A DNA stretch of 64,000 nt. It comes from Toxonevra muliebris (Eukaryota; Arthropoda; Insecta; Diptera; Pallopteridae). The stretch lies in contig OY829328.1 of NCBI GenBank assembly GCA_963691655.1, positions 82,712,400 through 82,776,399 on the forward strand, given 5' to 3'. The notes under the pieces are model-generated. The model was not told the origin of the DNA. It worked only from the letters and a program-made list of their open reading frames with translations, and searched no databases. Made by a program: the position numbers and the translations under genes. This document shows, piece after piece, positions 22,716 through 35,652 of this stretch. The stretch's first letter is position 1; every line of letters starts with the position of its first letter.

Positions 22716-25379
22716 GCTGTGTGACTTTCATGGTTTTAGAACGAATTTACTTGGTTAACGAATGAAGAATCTTTGCTGGTAAGGACTTCGAATATTCCTG
22801 CTCTACATTACCGAAGACTGACTTTGTATGGTCTCATTAAGACTGATGCTAACACAGAATTGTTTAAAACTAGTAATTGCTATTTTAGAAAGTGTGGTTA
22901 AGTAAGAAAAACATATCTATAATAAACATAACGATCTGACTTGGACCCGTCAGCTGTTTAACTTTATTTCATTCCACTTTGAAAGAGATATGAATTGAGG
23001 TCCAATGCCACAAAAATACTTTAAATAGTTAGGCCAATCCCTATACAGGCGAGTGAAAAGCTTTTAAACTTACTCCAATGCTCGGGAGCAAAAACCTTTG
23101 AGGCTTGAAACTTTAATAGGCATCACTAATTTAAGGTTATGTTTTGCAGTTGCCCATGGATAACGATAAATTATGCAATAAAATTTTATTTTGTATATAA
23201 TCGCTGTTATTTCTTTGTTTAATCTTTTCGCTGTGGTTGTTATTTATGCAACAACAACAACAACATCCACAATAATAATAAAAAGTAATTCTATTTTCCT
23301 TTTTTTTCTCCCGACCTATTTATTATGCCTACAATCTAATTGCATTTGCAGCGATTTTTTCTGCTGTTTTGTATTTGTGGCTTGTTTATATTTCTTTACT
23401 ATTTATATAAAAAAAAAAAATAAAAATATTATGAAACAATCTCATTTTGCTTTTGCCGCTGTTCCTACAGCTATTGTTGCGGCGGTTCCTACTGTTAGTG
23501 TTGTTGTTGCTGTTAGTATAAAACCACAAGCTACATACAAACACATACGCTCATATACTTATACATTGAGTCTCGGTTTTAGCCCTGAAACTCGCTTTAA
23601 TCTATATGCAAATTAGCAGAAATTACATATGGGAAATGCACTTCCGCTCTTTGTTGTGGCGGATGTGGTAAACCGCTGAAACTGAATGCTCAACTTAACT
23701 GAGTACTACTACTACTACTAGTAGTAGTTGTTGTAATTGTTGTTGCTGCTTTTGTTATAGTATTAGTAGTAGAAGTTCATATACAAGTTACCAAACTAGC
23801 TACAGCTGTAGCTAAAACTTTTGGCAAAATTCAAAACTTGAACGGAGCCTGAGTCAGATGAATATGAATAAGTGTATGCGTGAGCCTGAGTGAGTAGTGT
23901 ATGAATGTATGAGTAAAAGCAAGTGAATTTTTGTTATAGCGCCTTTAACTATGTAACTAAGAATTTTTGCTTTCGTCTGCAAATAAAAACCACAAGCAAC
24001 TACAGGCAACTACTGCGACTACAATACACCCAGCAGCAGCAGCAGCAACAAATCTATCAAAGTATGAGGCATAATAACAATAACAACAACAGCATGTTTG
24101 CCTGTATGTGTGTATATGTGTTTACTACCAACAAACGTTGCTTATTGTTAGATTTAGAGCTTCAAACAAAAGTGTTTAGCATGAAAATTTTACGTTATTT
24201 TCTAGTATTTTGTTGTTTTTGTTTTTTTTTTTTTTGCACAAGTTTTACTTGAGGCTTTAGCTAAAGCTGGAAAATTCTATCATCTATTTTTGTTGTTTTC
24301 TTTCTACTCCACTAGATAGTTCGCCAAGAAATATGCAACATTTTTGAATTTGTCATATACCATTGAGAGTAGGAATACTCTCTCTCCCACTCATGTATAT
24401 AAATGCACACACACACACACACATACATATATTTTTATACACAAATACATAACATAATTCTAGGCTACGTTTGCTGACGTTTTTGCTTCTCTCCTTTTTG
24501 TTTTTTTTGTTGTTGTTGTTTTTTTGTGCATAATAATGATGAAATGTGATCTTCGGGGAGCCATAAACTTGTTTACGTCTCACAGTATCATGAAGTTGCA
24601 GTTGCTGAGCTGTAGTTATTTAAGTTGTTGTTGTTGTTGTAGCTGTTTGTTGTAACTGTTGGTGCAGCTGTTGGGGTAGCTGTTGATGTTTTTGCTGCTC
24701 TTGCTCCCGTTGTCACTGTGGCATTGGTAAATGCATTCATTTTTATTTCTAATGTTTTTGTGTATTTTTATTTATATTATTTATTTATTTTTTTTTTAGT
24801 TTCTCTTTATGAATAGTTACATTTTTTTCAGGGTTGTTTTTATAAATTTTTTATAGTATTTTTTTTATACATACTTTTGCTGTGGCAAACTTTTTCTATA
24901 CTTGGTAGATATATCTAGAAATTCTGAAGGTTGACAAGCAGTCACAAGAAGTCATAACATTTCAATATTTAATTTAAACAGTGTTATGTATAGAGGATAC
25001 AATTTGATAACTAGGTCACAGATTTAAGCTTCAAGATTATTAATATCTTGCTACTGCAAACTCTGAGGGCAGGAAATGTTCAACTCCTGCCCTCATCATT
25101 GAAAGTACCAATGGCTCTAATTTCTACTGAGATTTTGGTTAAATTCTCTTTGAAGAATTTATATTTCAACCAAGTAGTGTAGTATTTTTAAAAAGTGGAT
25201 TGCAGACATCTAGGAAGAATTGATTTTTCCTTAAAAATTCATTAAAATTTGGGTTCAAAAAGCGTTTGATTTCTTTTAAAAGTTGCAACCTATAAAATCA
25301 AAGTAAAATTTAGAGATTTAATTTTAAACTTTCACTAGGTTTTGTTCATAACCCATGGCTATCAAAATTCTACTAGGAT
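22716..25379. other. Non-coding, trinucleotide and CA repeats
   Basis: No exon recognised. Contains (CAA)n near 23250, a perfect 18-bp ACTACTAG-centred palindrome at 23711-23728, CAG/CAA runs (24030-24090), a CA run (24405-24422) and TTG runs (24508-24521, 24625-24644). These look like the low-complexity parts of fly introns or intergenic regions. Confidence 0.6.
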
Positions 25380-25900
25380 TTTGGTAGTACTCAAGGGCGT
25401 TCTTTGCGGTTTCTTTGTATGATTTCCGTTTTGTTGGCCAATTCTGGTCGCTTTTTCTTGATTGCTTCGTTTAAACGGTCAAGTTGTGACCGGTAGAGAT
25501 CAGAATTTACTGTTTGGCTAGGTTGTAGTAGCTCTTAATAGACAATTCCCTTCCAATCCCATCAAGCACTCAATATAACATTGTTTGCCATCAACCAGGC
25601 TTTGAAGTCGTCTGTGAAGGGTCACGGGTCTTTGACCAAGATTTTTTTTCACTTAATATTCTCGTATTTAATCCATTTTTATCGCTTGTAATGATTTGTT
25701 TCAAAAATTGTTCGATTTTGTTGTATTTCAGCAGCGTTTCACTGATAGTAATTCGGTTAATCGAATTTCTTTGCGTTAATTCATGTGGCACCCAAACATC
25801 AAGCTTCTTTTAGTAGGCAGCCTTTTTTAAATGATTCCAAACTATCATGTGGTTAATGTTGAGTGCCTCCGCTATCTCTTCTGTCAACTTTCAAACGCGC
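25380..25900 (-). pseudogene. Decayed mariner transposase, second lineage
   Basis: On the minus strand from about 25800: WVPHELTQRNSINRI, then a segment ending KSWSKTRDPSQTTSKPG, the pattern of mariner transposases around the first catalytic Asp (here TSDKNGLN where TGDEKW is usual, so the motif has decayed). After a frameshift, TKQSRKSDQNWPTKRKSYK corresponds to the region before the HQDN block. The sequence then ends before the second and third Asp. The style is that of the irritans/cecropia-type mariners, different from the Mos1-like copies. TIRs not seen. Confidence 0.7.
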
Positions 25901-26150
25901 ACATTGGTTTGATAGAATCGAATCAGTGGTGCCAGATGTATGGTCATTAACACCATCTTGGCAAAATCCGAAAAATACTTTTCATATGACCAATATATTA
26001 AATTTACCAGAAATCTCTCGAAAGTAGGATAAGGAAAGGAGGTGAAGAGTAGATGTGAAAATAAAAAATATTTACCTTTCCATTAGGAACAATTTTGTGT
26101 CAGTTATGAATCCTCTAGCCATTGATTAAGGTAGCATGGCTTCTCTGCCT
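25901..26150. other. Non-coding
   Basis: Nothing recognised between the mariner and LINE remnants. Confidence 0.5.
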
Positions 26151-26151
26151 C

Positions 26152-26864
26152 GAAAATCGTAGACGAAGCAATTATCAAGCTTAACAGACTTGCGAGAAGA
26201 AACTTAGTAACGCTGGTATGGGTACCTGGCCACGCAGATATCTTGGGTAGCGAGTTGGCGGATATGCTAGCCAGAAAAGGATCAACAATGATTTTTACTG
26301 GTCCGCAACCCGCCATTGGATGCAACCCTTCTTTCACTAATCATGAAATGGAGATACGGTTGCGTCAATTGCATTACGACTATTGGCGGGGACTGGATTC
26401 CTATCGACAATCGAAGTTGTTGATTGACTCTCCTAGACAAGACAGATCTAAGTTTCTGTTAAGTCGGCGTAGGTGTGACTTAAGATTCATTGTTGGATTT
26501 GTCACAGAATTCGCCACAGTCAACGATTTCCTGTAAAAAATCGGGGTCCAGGAATCGAGCGTGATGTGATGCGTGTCTCGAAGATGATGAAACGGCAGAA
26601 CATTTCATTTGTGAATGCCCTGCTTTCTCTTGGATAAGATGTGCTACACTGGGTAAACATTTCTTGACTAGAGTGGACCTGATCAATCTTGATCTGTCTG
26701 AGCTATGCAAATTAGCGAAAGCTTCTGGCAGATTCAAGACCATTGACCAAGTTGCAGCCTAACAAAGTTAGGAGAGTGTCCCCCTTCGGGACAGAGTACA
26801 ATGGGCTCTCAAGTCTACGTGCTCTGCGCTTTACGTGGACTCTGTTAATACAATACAATACAAT
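26152..26864 (+). pseudogene. LINE fragment: RNase H end, Cys-His domain, 3' UTR and tail
   Basis: The plus strand opens with LNRLARRNLVTLVWVPGHAD and ILGSELADMLARKG, the final RNase H block of RNase H-bearing LINEs. A diverged linker follows, and then, in another frame, CDACLEDDETAEHFICECPA, a C-x2-C..H..C putative zinc domain, continuing LSELCKLAKASGRFK to a stop near 26762. A roughly 100-bp 3' UTR ends in AATACAATACAATACAATGG, a short-repeat LINE tail that differs from the tail at 21141. Everything 5' of RNase H is missing. A frameshift lies near 26530. Confidence 0.82.
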
Positions 26865-29160
26865 GGCGTCTCTGACCACAAAATGCAGTTATAAAAAAAT
26901 CATGACGTGCTTTCTTTAGTATAAATGTGGAGCATAATATTCGTTTTCAATATTGTTTTGTCATTTGTTGCACTGTGTAATTAAAATATTTGTTTTAAAC
27001 TCATCAAGTTCTGAGCATTCTGGTAGTAGCATTCAATGCAAGGCATGAAGTTGTCGACCTCAAAGTGATGCATGAAACTTTCCATCGTGATGCTTTTAAT
27101 CGGATCTTTGTACTTTCTCATTTTCTGAGTTCTGTCCTGACTGCGCCATTCCTATAACAGATAATGAAGAATGCTATGAAAACAGCACTAAAGCGCTTAT
27201 TGTACTTCCATAGAAAAGGGAGTAGCTACGACACCCATGCCTACCTACCTGGTACATTCGTGGTTCTAGTAGTCAGTCCCTGATAAGCAGTACATGCACT
27301 CAAACAATCAACTTGTATTATTAAAGCAACAAGCAACATATCTCAAACTTCATTCCCACTTATTTCTGGAGTAGTAGTAGATGTAGAAAAAAAAAAAACA
27401 AATAATATAAAATATTTTAACCACAAGAAACGTACGAAAAAACGAAAAGCAAAAAGCTAAAAAAATAAATTCTAAATACACATACATACACGCACATTCA
27501 TACACACACATACAGGCATACATTGCATAGCATAAGTACCGTTAGGTATATGATAAAGGCAGCAAGTAGTAAGCAAGTAGCAAGCAGTAAACAGAAGAAA
27601 AACTGTTATTACTCATACGCCACGTTGAATTTTATGTGTGTGTGTGTGTGCGTATGTGTGTTTAAGTTGAGAGCGCGCGCTGCTATTTAAATAAATATTT
27701 TTCTTCGTGTTATTGTTGTTGTTGCGGTGGCGGTGGTGGTGGTGATGATGATGGTGCTGATGTTATAGCTTTAATATTTGCTGCTGTTGCTATTCTTGCG
27801 TTTTTTGTTTTTTTGTTTTGCTGGTTGCGCGCCATTTTATACTTTAAGAATATTTGCATAACTGTTTTGTTACGCATGAGAAAATTTGATTATACCTTCA
27901 ACAATGTGAAATAATATAGCGGTTGGGAGGCAGAGGCGGCGGCGTCCGTGCAACGCGTTTTAAAAACAACAAACATTTGCAACTCATTTTCTTCCTCACC
28001 GTTCTTCAAGCAGGCTTCAATTGCTACACCTATTACTGCTTCTTGACTGCCTGTCTTCCCCTATGCATTGTTGACACCACCACCACCACCAGCACCACCA
28101 CCAACCCCACCACATTTAAATGTTTGCGCTATGTTAAATATTTGCACAAGAAATTATACGCATTCCATTGCCACCAACAGTAGCAGGGAAGTCACTAACA
28201 GCAGAATGTAGCATCATCTGCATGCCACACTTAAACTTGTTATACTCGTAAAATTGTAAGCGGATAGCGTGGAAAGTCAGTGGAAAATATAAAGCAGTTA
28301 ATGTAGCTAGTGGGAGTGGGAATGATGCGACATAGTATCACGCGACATGGCACGACGAGACACGGCACAATACTAAAGTTAAAAGTCAAACGAAAGGATT
28401 TCAAAAACTATGCATGCGGAAATTTGTACGCGCGCATGGTACCGTTAAATGAAACGCAATCGTAACGCACGTTGTGTCTCGCCATGCCACGCCTACACTT
28501 ACGCCCATGCTCTATGCTCTTGTTGGCGTTCATTTTGTTAATGTTTCAGTTGCTAAGCATTTAAAATAGTTAGTTTTTTTTTTTTGTTGTTGTAAATTTT
28601 CACAATTTAAGCGTGAATTTCATTTAAATTTTTCTTGTGTTTCAATTTTTAATTGAATTTCAGTTTTTGTTTTCTTTTTTTCTTTACTTTTGATGTAAAC
28701 AGTTTTAAGAATTTTTTGTATTAAATCAATTTTAATTTAATTACTTTTTAACTTTAAATCGAAATACTCAAGCAAGAAGAGGAAAGCAAGTAATCTGTGG
28801 TAATCTTCTGGAGCTGAGGCAGTTCCAAATGTTTAAAGGCAACACAGTGTAAATCCTTATATTTACTAGCTGGACTTTCGACTGGGCATTGCTAGCTCAG
28901 AAAACTCCTTTCTAAAAACGATATTGTGGCAAGCTGAATAAGCAAGTTCTGTAATTGAAATTGCATCTGTTAACTTGTTTATGATACTCAACTACGTGAA
29001 CCTTAATGATTAATTGGACTTTTGCTCTGAAGTTGACTGCTTCAGACAGTTTTTATCTGTTCGTGATTAGGAATTAGATTTGAAGGTGAATAGGAAAAGA
29101 AAAAGTCTCTTATAGGATCATTTTACTTTTCCAAAAATAGAATAGTAAATTTCTGAAAAA
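26865..29160. other. Non-coding, microsatellite-rich
   Basis: No exon recognised. CA/CAT repeats (27480-27515), TG run (27634-27660), GGTGGTGATGATG run (27724-27762), CCACCACCA run (28077-28106) and long T tracts. The 86-residue frame at 27923 is made largely of the CCACCACCA repeat. Confidence 0.6.
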
Positions 29161-29164
29161 AATA

Positions 29165-30110
29165 GAAAGTAGAATTTTTTTCTCCAACACCCTCATTCTC
29201 GGGCGCAGATCTCTATAGCATGAACCTCTGCTATAAATATGGAGGGCATTCTCCCCCTTGCTACGGCTTTTTGAAATCATGGTCCATAGGCTCTAGCCCA
29301 GCGCTGCCATCATCCATTTAAGACCCATCCGTACACCAAACCTGTGCACCGGGTTTAATGGTGAATTTGTTGTTTTCCCATATTTGACGGTCACTTATAA
29401 CCACCTCAAATTTTCTGGAAAATACAAATGTTTTGCTCATAGAATCATTGAGTTTCAGGCAGGGACTGTCCTGAAATATGTTCAAAATAAATAGGGGACC
29501 TGTGAGGTCCCCACTTTTGAGAAGGTTTACATTAGGCAGTCTAAGGGCACTTAAACTGGCTTCTCTTTTAACTGTTAAGTGTAATGGGGGAAGTCCAGTA
29601 ATTGCTCCAAGTGCTGCCGTGGGACTTGTTTTTATTGCCCCTGTGATACCCAGACAAGATTGCGCCTTTGCTTGTTGTGTTTTAGGCCACCAAGCAATTG
29701 CTGTATAAGTGACCATGGGTTTGATGACCGTTTGATATGACCAATACGTCATTTTTGGTCTCAGGCCCCATCGTTTACCGTAAAGGCGTTGACAAGCATA
29801 GAATGCCTTTGTCGCCTTCTTAACAGTATTGGAGAGGTGCGAGTTCCAGGTGAGCTTTTTATCTAGGGTTACCCCCAGGTATTAAGCCTCATCTGAAAGT
29901 ATCAGTTCTTGACCATTGAGTCTAATTTCCTTAAGATTAAGTTTTCTCCTCAGTGTGAACGGAACTAGTACTGTTTCATCTGGGTTAATTGTTAATCCTT
30001 TGTCCGGACACCATTTTACAATAGTGTTGAGACCTTCTTTCTTTCATCCGTCTTGGAAATAACAATAGCAAATTGAGCCTGGAACAAATATAAGGCTCAA
30101 TTTGTTAGTC
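29165..30110 (-). pseudogene. LINE fragment: reverse transcriptase 3' part to RNase H
   Basis: Minus-strand reading in order: GLNTIVKWCPDKGLTINPDE, LNLKEIRLNGQELILSDEA, YLGVTLDKKLTWNSHLSNT, a KATKAFYACQRLYGKRWG segment, then a 144-residue open frame from 29752 with VIKPMVTYTAIAWWPKTQQ, LGITGAIKTSPTAALGAI, and VWCTDGS opening the RNase H domain. IAEVHAIEICARE follows (RNase H Glu block). This order is the C-terminal half of the reverse transcriptase, thumb and connection of an RNase H-bearing LINE. In-frame stops (after SDEA and others) show it is dead. No 3' UTR is present, so the copy is truncated at both ends. Confidence 0.85.
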
Positions 30111-30299
30111 TCGCGGAATTATTAAGTCTTGTCTTACAATCGCCCATGATCTCGTCAACCGTTTTCCATTATACATTAGCAGGCATATGAAAAACTTGTG
30201 TAAACCTGTAAACCTTCGGATTGTTCCATTAATTCCGCTCAGAATATTTCACTTTTATTGCCTCAGACTCTGTTTGATTTCAGTTGACACACCGCTATC

Positions 30300-30870
30300 A
30301 TTACTTTCTCTTGAGTATGCCACTGATGCCGTTGATAGTCTCTAGATGCCTTTGACTGCGTATTATTGCATTTGGCTGCCTTTGATTGCACCTATGGGTG
30401 TGTCTTACTTTATATCCTCATATTGCTTGCGATTGCCTCTGATAGTATCCAATTGCTTGTCACTGCATTGGGTTGCCTCAGACTGGCTCTTGCTACCTCA
30501 GCGCCATCTGACTTGTTGTACTTGCATTTAATACTCTCTTACTGTTTCCCGTTGCTTCTGATTGCCTTTAACTGTCTTTAATGGCTTCGACTACTCCTAA
30601 ATGCAATTAAGAACCACCAATTTGCTCTTATTCTCATTGACTACTTCTGATCGCCTTTTAAAATTTCTGTAACTCGGTCACTTTGACCATCTCCTACAGT
30701 CTCAGATTGCATTTAATTGCTTGTAACGCCACTGGCTCACTCTTGTTGCCTCTGATAGCTTTTAACTTATATGACTGCCTTCAATTTGCTTTTATTATCA
30801 CTGACAGTGCCTTAGTGGTTCTCATAGCCTTTGACTGCCTCTGATTGCACATTTATACATAATTGCCTTA
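30300..30870. repeat. Degenerate 10-bp array (TGCCTTTGAT type)
   Basis: Some 55 loose units like TGCCTTTGAC, TGCATTTGGC and TGCCTCTGAT in near-10-bp register. A short block of the same type (CTGACTGCCTCTGATCTC) reappears at 34195-34265. The 60-70-residue frames inside are products of the repeat. Confidence 0.7.
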
Positions 30871-33800
30871 AGCATTTAGGCGATTATGAGGCAACTCTGA
30901 CTGTATATGATTGACGTAAACTGACTTATCTTACCTCACTCCATATCTGGCTTTCTTCAGTTAAACTTGCTTCCTATTTTGACGTGTTTTTTTGGTTTTT
31001 CAAACGCTTTTAACTGAATTTAATTGTATTTGATTGTCTCTAACTACGTTTAACTGACAACTACAGCCTCGGTTTTGTTCTTATTATTGCTAACTGTCTC
31101 TGAGAACTTATGTATGTTTTGGGTCATTTTGACTCTCTCCTTTACTGATTCTGAGGTAGATGCACTAATAATGCTATAAGGTTTTAATTTGTTTACTTTA
31201 CTTATTTTTATACGTTTGGTTCTTAGGCCATTTTAATTACTTACACTTTATTCAAAATAGTCTCAAGTTCCATGCCGAAATTTCAAGTATTTTCAAAACT
31301 AGCAAAGTTGAAATGAATAACATTGATTCAAAGGTAAAACTCATTAAGTAAAATATTTGAAAAGCAGAGCAAAGCTAATTTTAAAATGATTTAATTTATT
31401 TTTAAGTCAACTGTGCTAGAATTTGAGGAATTTTTTCTTTGGGATTTTTGGCCCGATTCTTGAGAATTTGAGGAACTTATGGCTAAAAATTAGTTTAGTC
31501 CTAATAAAAATTGAATTAAGCTATAAAGTTTCACCTATGAACCGACGATGTATGCGTACTCGTATCTAAGTATGTATGTAAACACAGAGATGCTCTGAGG
31601 GGGCGGTTTTTACATTTTTTCCCTATGTTTTGACCTCTTCAATTCAGACTTTAATGCAATCTTACTTATTTCTTTTGTTATTTGCAACATAATATTTTAC
31701 TTTTAATTTTTTATAATAAATGGCAATAAATACACTTTGTTTTGAATAAAAAAGATTTTTGATAAAAATTATTTTAGTGAGCTTAAAAAGTCATATAAAG
31801 TGCAAGTGATTTTGGTTGCAAATGATATGACCTGCACTGTATATGTGTTTGTATGCTTGTATGAATGCATTCATTTGAGGACACATTTCAGCATTTGAGT
31901 CTTTTGAATTGTAAAGATTAAAATTTTTTTTGTCTCCATTTTTTTACATTTCTAAACATTTAATTTGGTTGGAGGTTTCGCCTTACCTGCAGCTGCAACT
32001 CACCACAGGTAGCTAAGCACGCACATATATGCACATAGATATACATACATGCTCACAATTCGGCACATTCATACACAAGCATATCAATGTATATAAAGAC
32101 AATACAATTAGCAAACTGAACAATCATTCATTTTACAAGCGTATATATAACTAAAGCATATTTCCCCACAAAAACACAAACACACTCATATAGAAACACA
32201 TATATGTACATTTACACATACATAGACACACAATGATATGAACAACAGTTTTCGTGAAAATAATTGCAACAGCAAACCGCATATACATTTACATTTTCAC
32301 AGATGCAGACAGACACACTCACATATATATACACACATATATGTTGACATTAACATTCGACGAAAATTTTACAACTAGCGCACACATATAGACGTGTATA
32401 TATGTATATGTGCATACAATTGCTGTGACGTGTGCAAATTAAGCAAATTCATTACATTGACTGAGAAAGCAAGCAGCAAAGTACCAAAGAACGTTATGGT
32501 TAGCACATTGAGTATTTAACGGTGGTGGTGGTGGAAGGGAAAAGAGTAAAGCAAAATGAGTAGGAAGCTAGAAGCGCAAAGGTGACTGGAATTTGTAACC
32601 TAATATTTTGGAAAGGCGAAAATGTTTTGCCAGCAGTTGCAGCTTAACATGTTTTTGTTTTTTTATTTTTCCTTCTTTGCCTACTCTCAATAGAAACATT
32701 TGCATTAAAAAAAAAAACAAAAAATGATAAGCGACTGCTTTCATATGAGTTTGCATATGTATGTGTGTGAATGCCTTGGCGTATAATTAAATGTGTATAT
32801 AAAAGTACTTCAGAAATATCTGTTCAAGTTCATATAATATAGCATACTTTAAGGCACCATCCATGCATATACACACACACACACACACATATATACATAA
32901 TTTATTTTTAAACGTGATGATTTCTTAGCTTTTTCGTTGCGCGTTGTTGAAATGCTAATTATATTTGAGGCGAGTCATAATTATTATTTTATTATTATCA
33001 ACAAACAAACGAACGAATGAACGAAAATAGCAACAGCAGCACAAATTTCTTGGCTGCTAACTTTATTGTGTTTTTGCTGTTGTTGGCATTTATCTTCTGT
33101 TTTTTTTCTTCTTCATTTTTCTTTCTGGTTGTTTTGTAGTCTGCAACAGTGGTGATGTGTTCTCTCTTCCTCTGATGGTTGTTGTTATTTTTGCTCTGTT
33201 GCCATTGCTGCTGATGCTACTGCTGCTACTGTTGTAATACGAGTGTATTTAAATTAACCAAATATTTTCCAACGTACTGTTTTTTTTTTTTTGCTTTCTT
33301 TCTTTCTCTTTCGTTGATATAATTCATGATTGTTGTTGAATGTGTTGAAAATTTTACATGCACCAGGTGTAAATTGCTGTCGTACATTGTTGTTGTTGTT
33401 GGTGGTAATGTTGCTATTGCCATTTACTGGTTGGCTGGTTGCTTGTTTGTTTGTTGTTGTTGATGAAAAATGTTTTAAGTATTTCGCCCAATTTAAGTTT
33501 TGAACTTTTTCCGAAATTAATTGTCGGTAACATAATTCATGTTGGACACGTACTTATAGCGGCAGCAAACGGCAAATATAGAAGCAACTACAACAACAAC
33601 AATAAACAGAACAGTAACTACAACAACAGTTACAAAAACAACAACATGAACGGCAGCAAAGTACTTTCATATATTTAACACGTTTCACTTGTGTTGCATA
33701 CTTATATGCTGCATTACTGTTGTTGCTGTTATTGTTGTTGTTGTTATTGTTTCTCTCCACGTTGTTGCTTTTATTCCTGCTCTTCATATGTATATTGGTT

Positions 33801-35115
33801 TATTTGTTTGTTTGTTTGCTTGTGCTTATGTTGAAAGCATTTAATTACATGCTGTTTTTGTACTTAAGTGGTTTCTGGCCCGGCTGCAAACAAACAGCAA
33901 GAGTTAAACTTTTGTACTTTTTGGTTCGGTTTTATTGTAAAGATTTTATTTTTGGCTTATTGCGTAAAATGTTTAATAATTAAAATATTTTTATAAATTT
34001 TCTCTTTTATATTCATTTTAAATGCAACTTGAAATTTAATGTTTTTTTAATTGATTTTATTGAATTATTTTTACAATTCATCAGAGCTAAAAAAAATTCA
34101 AATTGTAAGCAAATTTTTAATATGTATTTTTCATTTAATTAAGGCAAACATAAGTATATACGTTTTTAATCTCTGGCAACATCGGACTGCATCAAGTTAA
34201 TCGGCTTTGACTGCCACTGACTGCCTCTGATCTCTTCTGATTGCCACTGTCTCAAGTGACTTCCTATTAAATTGCGTTATGAAGTTAAATGTGTACTGGG
34301 ACTCGATTTTCTTTCAGAGATCTGCTGAACTATTATGAATCGCTTGTACAGCTTGTGAAGAAAAAAAAACACGAAGTGGTCTTTGAAAATAACTAAATGA
34401 GTAAAAAAAAAGTAGTACAACATTAAAATGCCGGTTTTTATTCAAAACATAGACAAATGGATAGTTAAGTTCCTCTCTTGGGCTCACTGATCATGAAAGC
34501 ATATCCATACATATTTAGTCTATGACCATAGTCTCCTTCATTGTGTGCTGGTCAATGGCGGATCCACAAAGGAAGGGCTAAGGGTCCTGAAGCTTCTTCC
34601 AAAAATTGTTAAAATTCTATATATCAATGTATTTATCTTTATGGCCTGGCTGAATTGATTAGTTCTGATTTTGGTACGAATTTCGGTGTTCCTTTTCTTT
34701 GAATCTTGTAACTCCTTCAGGAGCATATAGCCTGGGCAAAAGATCTGCATTTGTTGCGGTCTCTGACGGTTGTTTTGATCTGCTGCCATGATGTGTTGTG
34801 TCGTTTGAAGTCGTCATCAGCTATGCAGATTAGTGGAGTATGACTAATTCAACTAAGAACGAAACGACTGATTAGAGCCGATTAATAGCTAATTGAAAAG
34901 GTGATTGAAAAAAAAACTTCCCATATGGAAATGTTTGGAAAATTCTTCTCCAAGCATTTATGTTTTTATAGTAGAAATCATAAATGTGTGGAATGATTCC
35001 GTTACCAATTTGGTTGATATTCATTTTAGAACTTTTATATGCTAAATTAAAAATTTGCATTGATATTGCTATAATTTAAAACTCAGAGTAGAGTGAGATT
35101 GTTGCTATTATGGTA
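30871..35115. other. Non-coding, low-complexity
   Basis: No exon or mobile element recognised. CA repeats with CATATA (31990-32345, 32872-32896), GGTGGTGG (32522-32534), TTG/CAA runs (33385-33405, 33585-33650, 33718-33750) and T tracts. The short frames (Asn-rich at 33554-33787, Leu-rich at 33720-33983) come from triplet repeats. Confidence 0.6.
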
Positions 35116-35652
35116 TAAACATAACCAAAGCAGCCGGCCTCAGCTTCAACAACAAACACACAGAATTTTATGAATTTGTATGGGAACAAATTTCTGAGGC
35201 TAGCTGCCGCCTCAACGACGCTACACTAGATTCTATTCAAATTTTCTCAACTTCACAATGTTTTCTCTCTTGTAAGAGGGGAAACATTGTCATATTTTTC
35301 AAAAAAAGCCAAGTGCTGCCAAGTTTTAGTACGAAAATATATGTATTTTTTTTCGAGTTTCCTTTTAGTTTCTTCATTCTTTTGTTGATTTTTGCACAAA
35401 TAAACGAAGTAAATAATTTTAATTTATACAACAATTTTCTCAAATTACAGAATATTGAAGTTTTCTTTTTATTTTTTGATAATTGATAACGTAAATAAAA
35501 AAACTGAGCCGTTAAAACAATAATCAAATCCAACTGCTTTTGTTTTGTTTTTCTTTTACATATTCTTGACGCTAGAGGTTGACGCTCTTATTGTGTTTAT
35601 TCTCTCAGAAGAAGTAAGCGGTTAGAGGCCGGCTGCTTTGGTTGTGTTTATA
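35116..35652. mobile_element. TIR element, 537 bp, non-autonomous
   Basis: The left end TATAAACATAACCAAAGCAG, continuing CCGGCCTC, is matched in inverse at the right end (GAGGCCGGCTGC..TTTATA) with one or two mismatches over about 28 bp. A second inner inverted pair (GAGGCTAGC.. at 35195 and GACGCTAGAGG at 35570) lies inside. The interior is AT-rich; the 98-residue minus-strand frame is Lys/Phe-rich with no domain. No convincing target duplication was seen. Superfamily unknown. Confidence 0.7.

Noticed and set aside
23191..23616. 141-residue frame starting MYIIAVISLFNLFAVVVIYA
   Set aside because: Built from TTG/ACA triplet repeats and T tracts; looks hydrophobic only through composition.
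33554..33983. Asn-rich and Leu-rich frames
   Set aside because: They translate AAC/GTT and TTG/CTG triplet repeats; no conserved flanking sequence.
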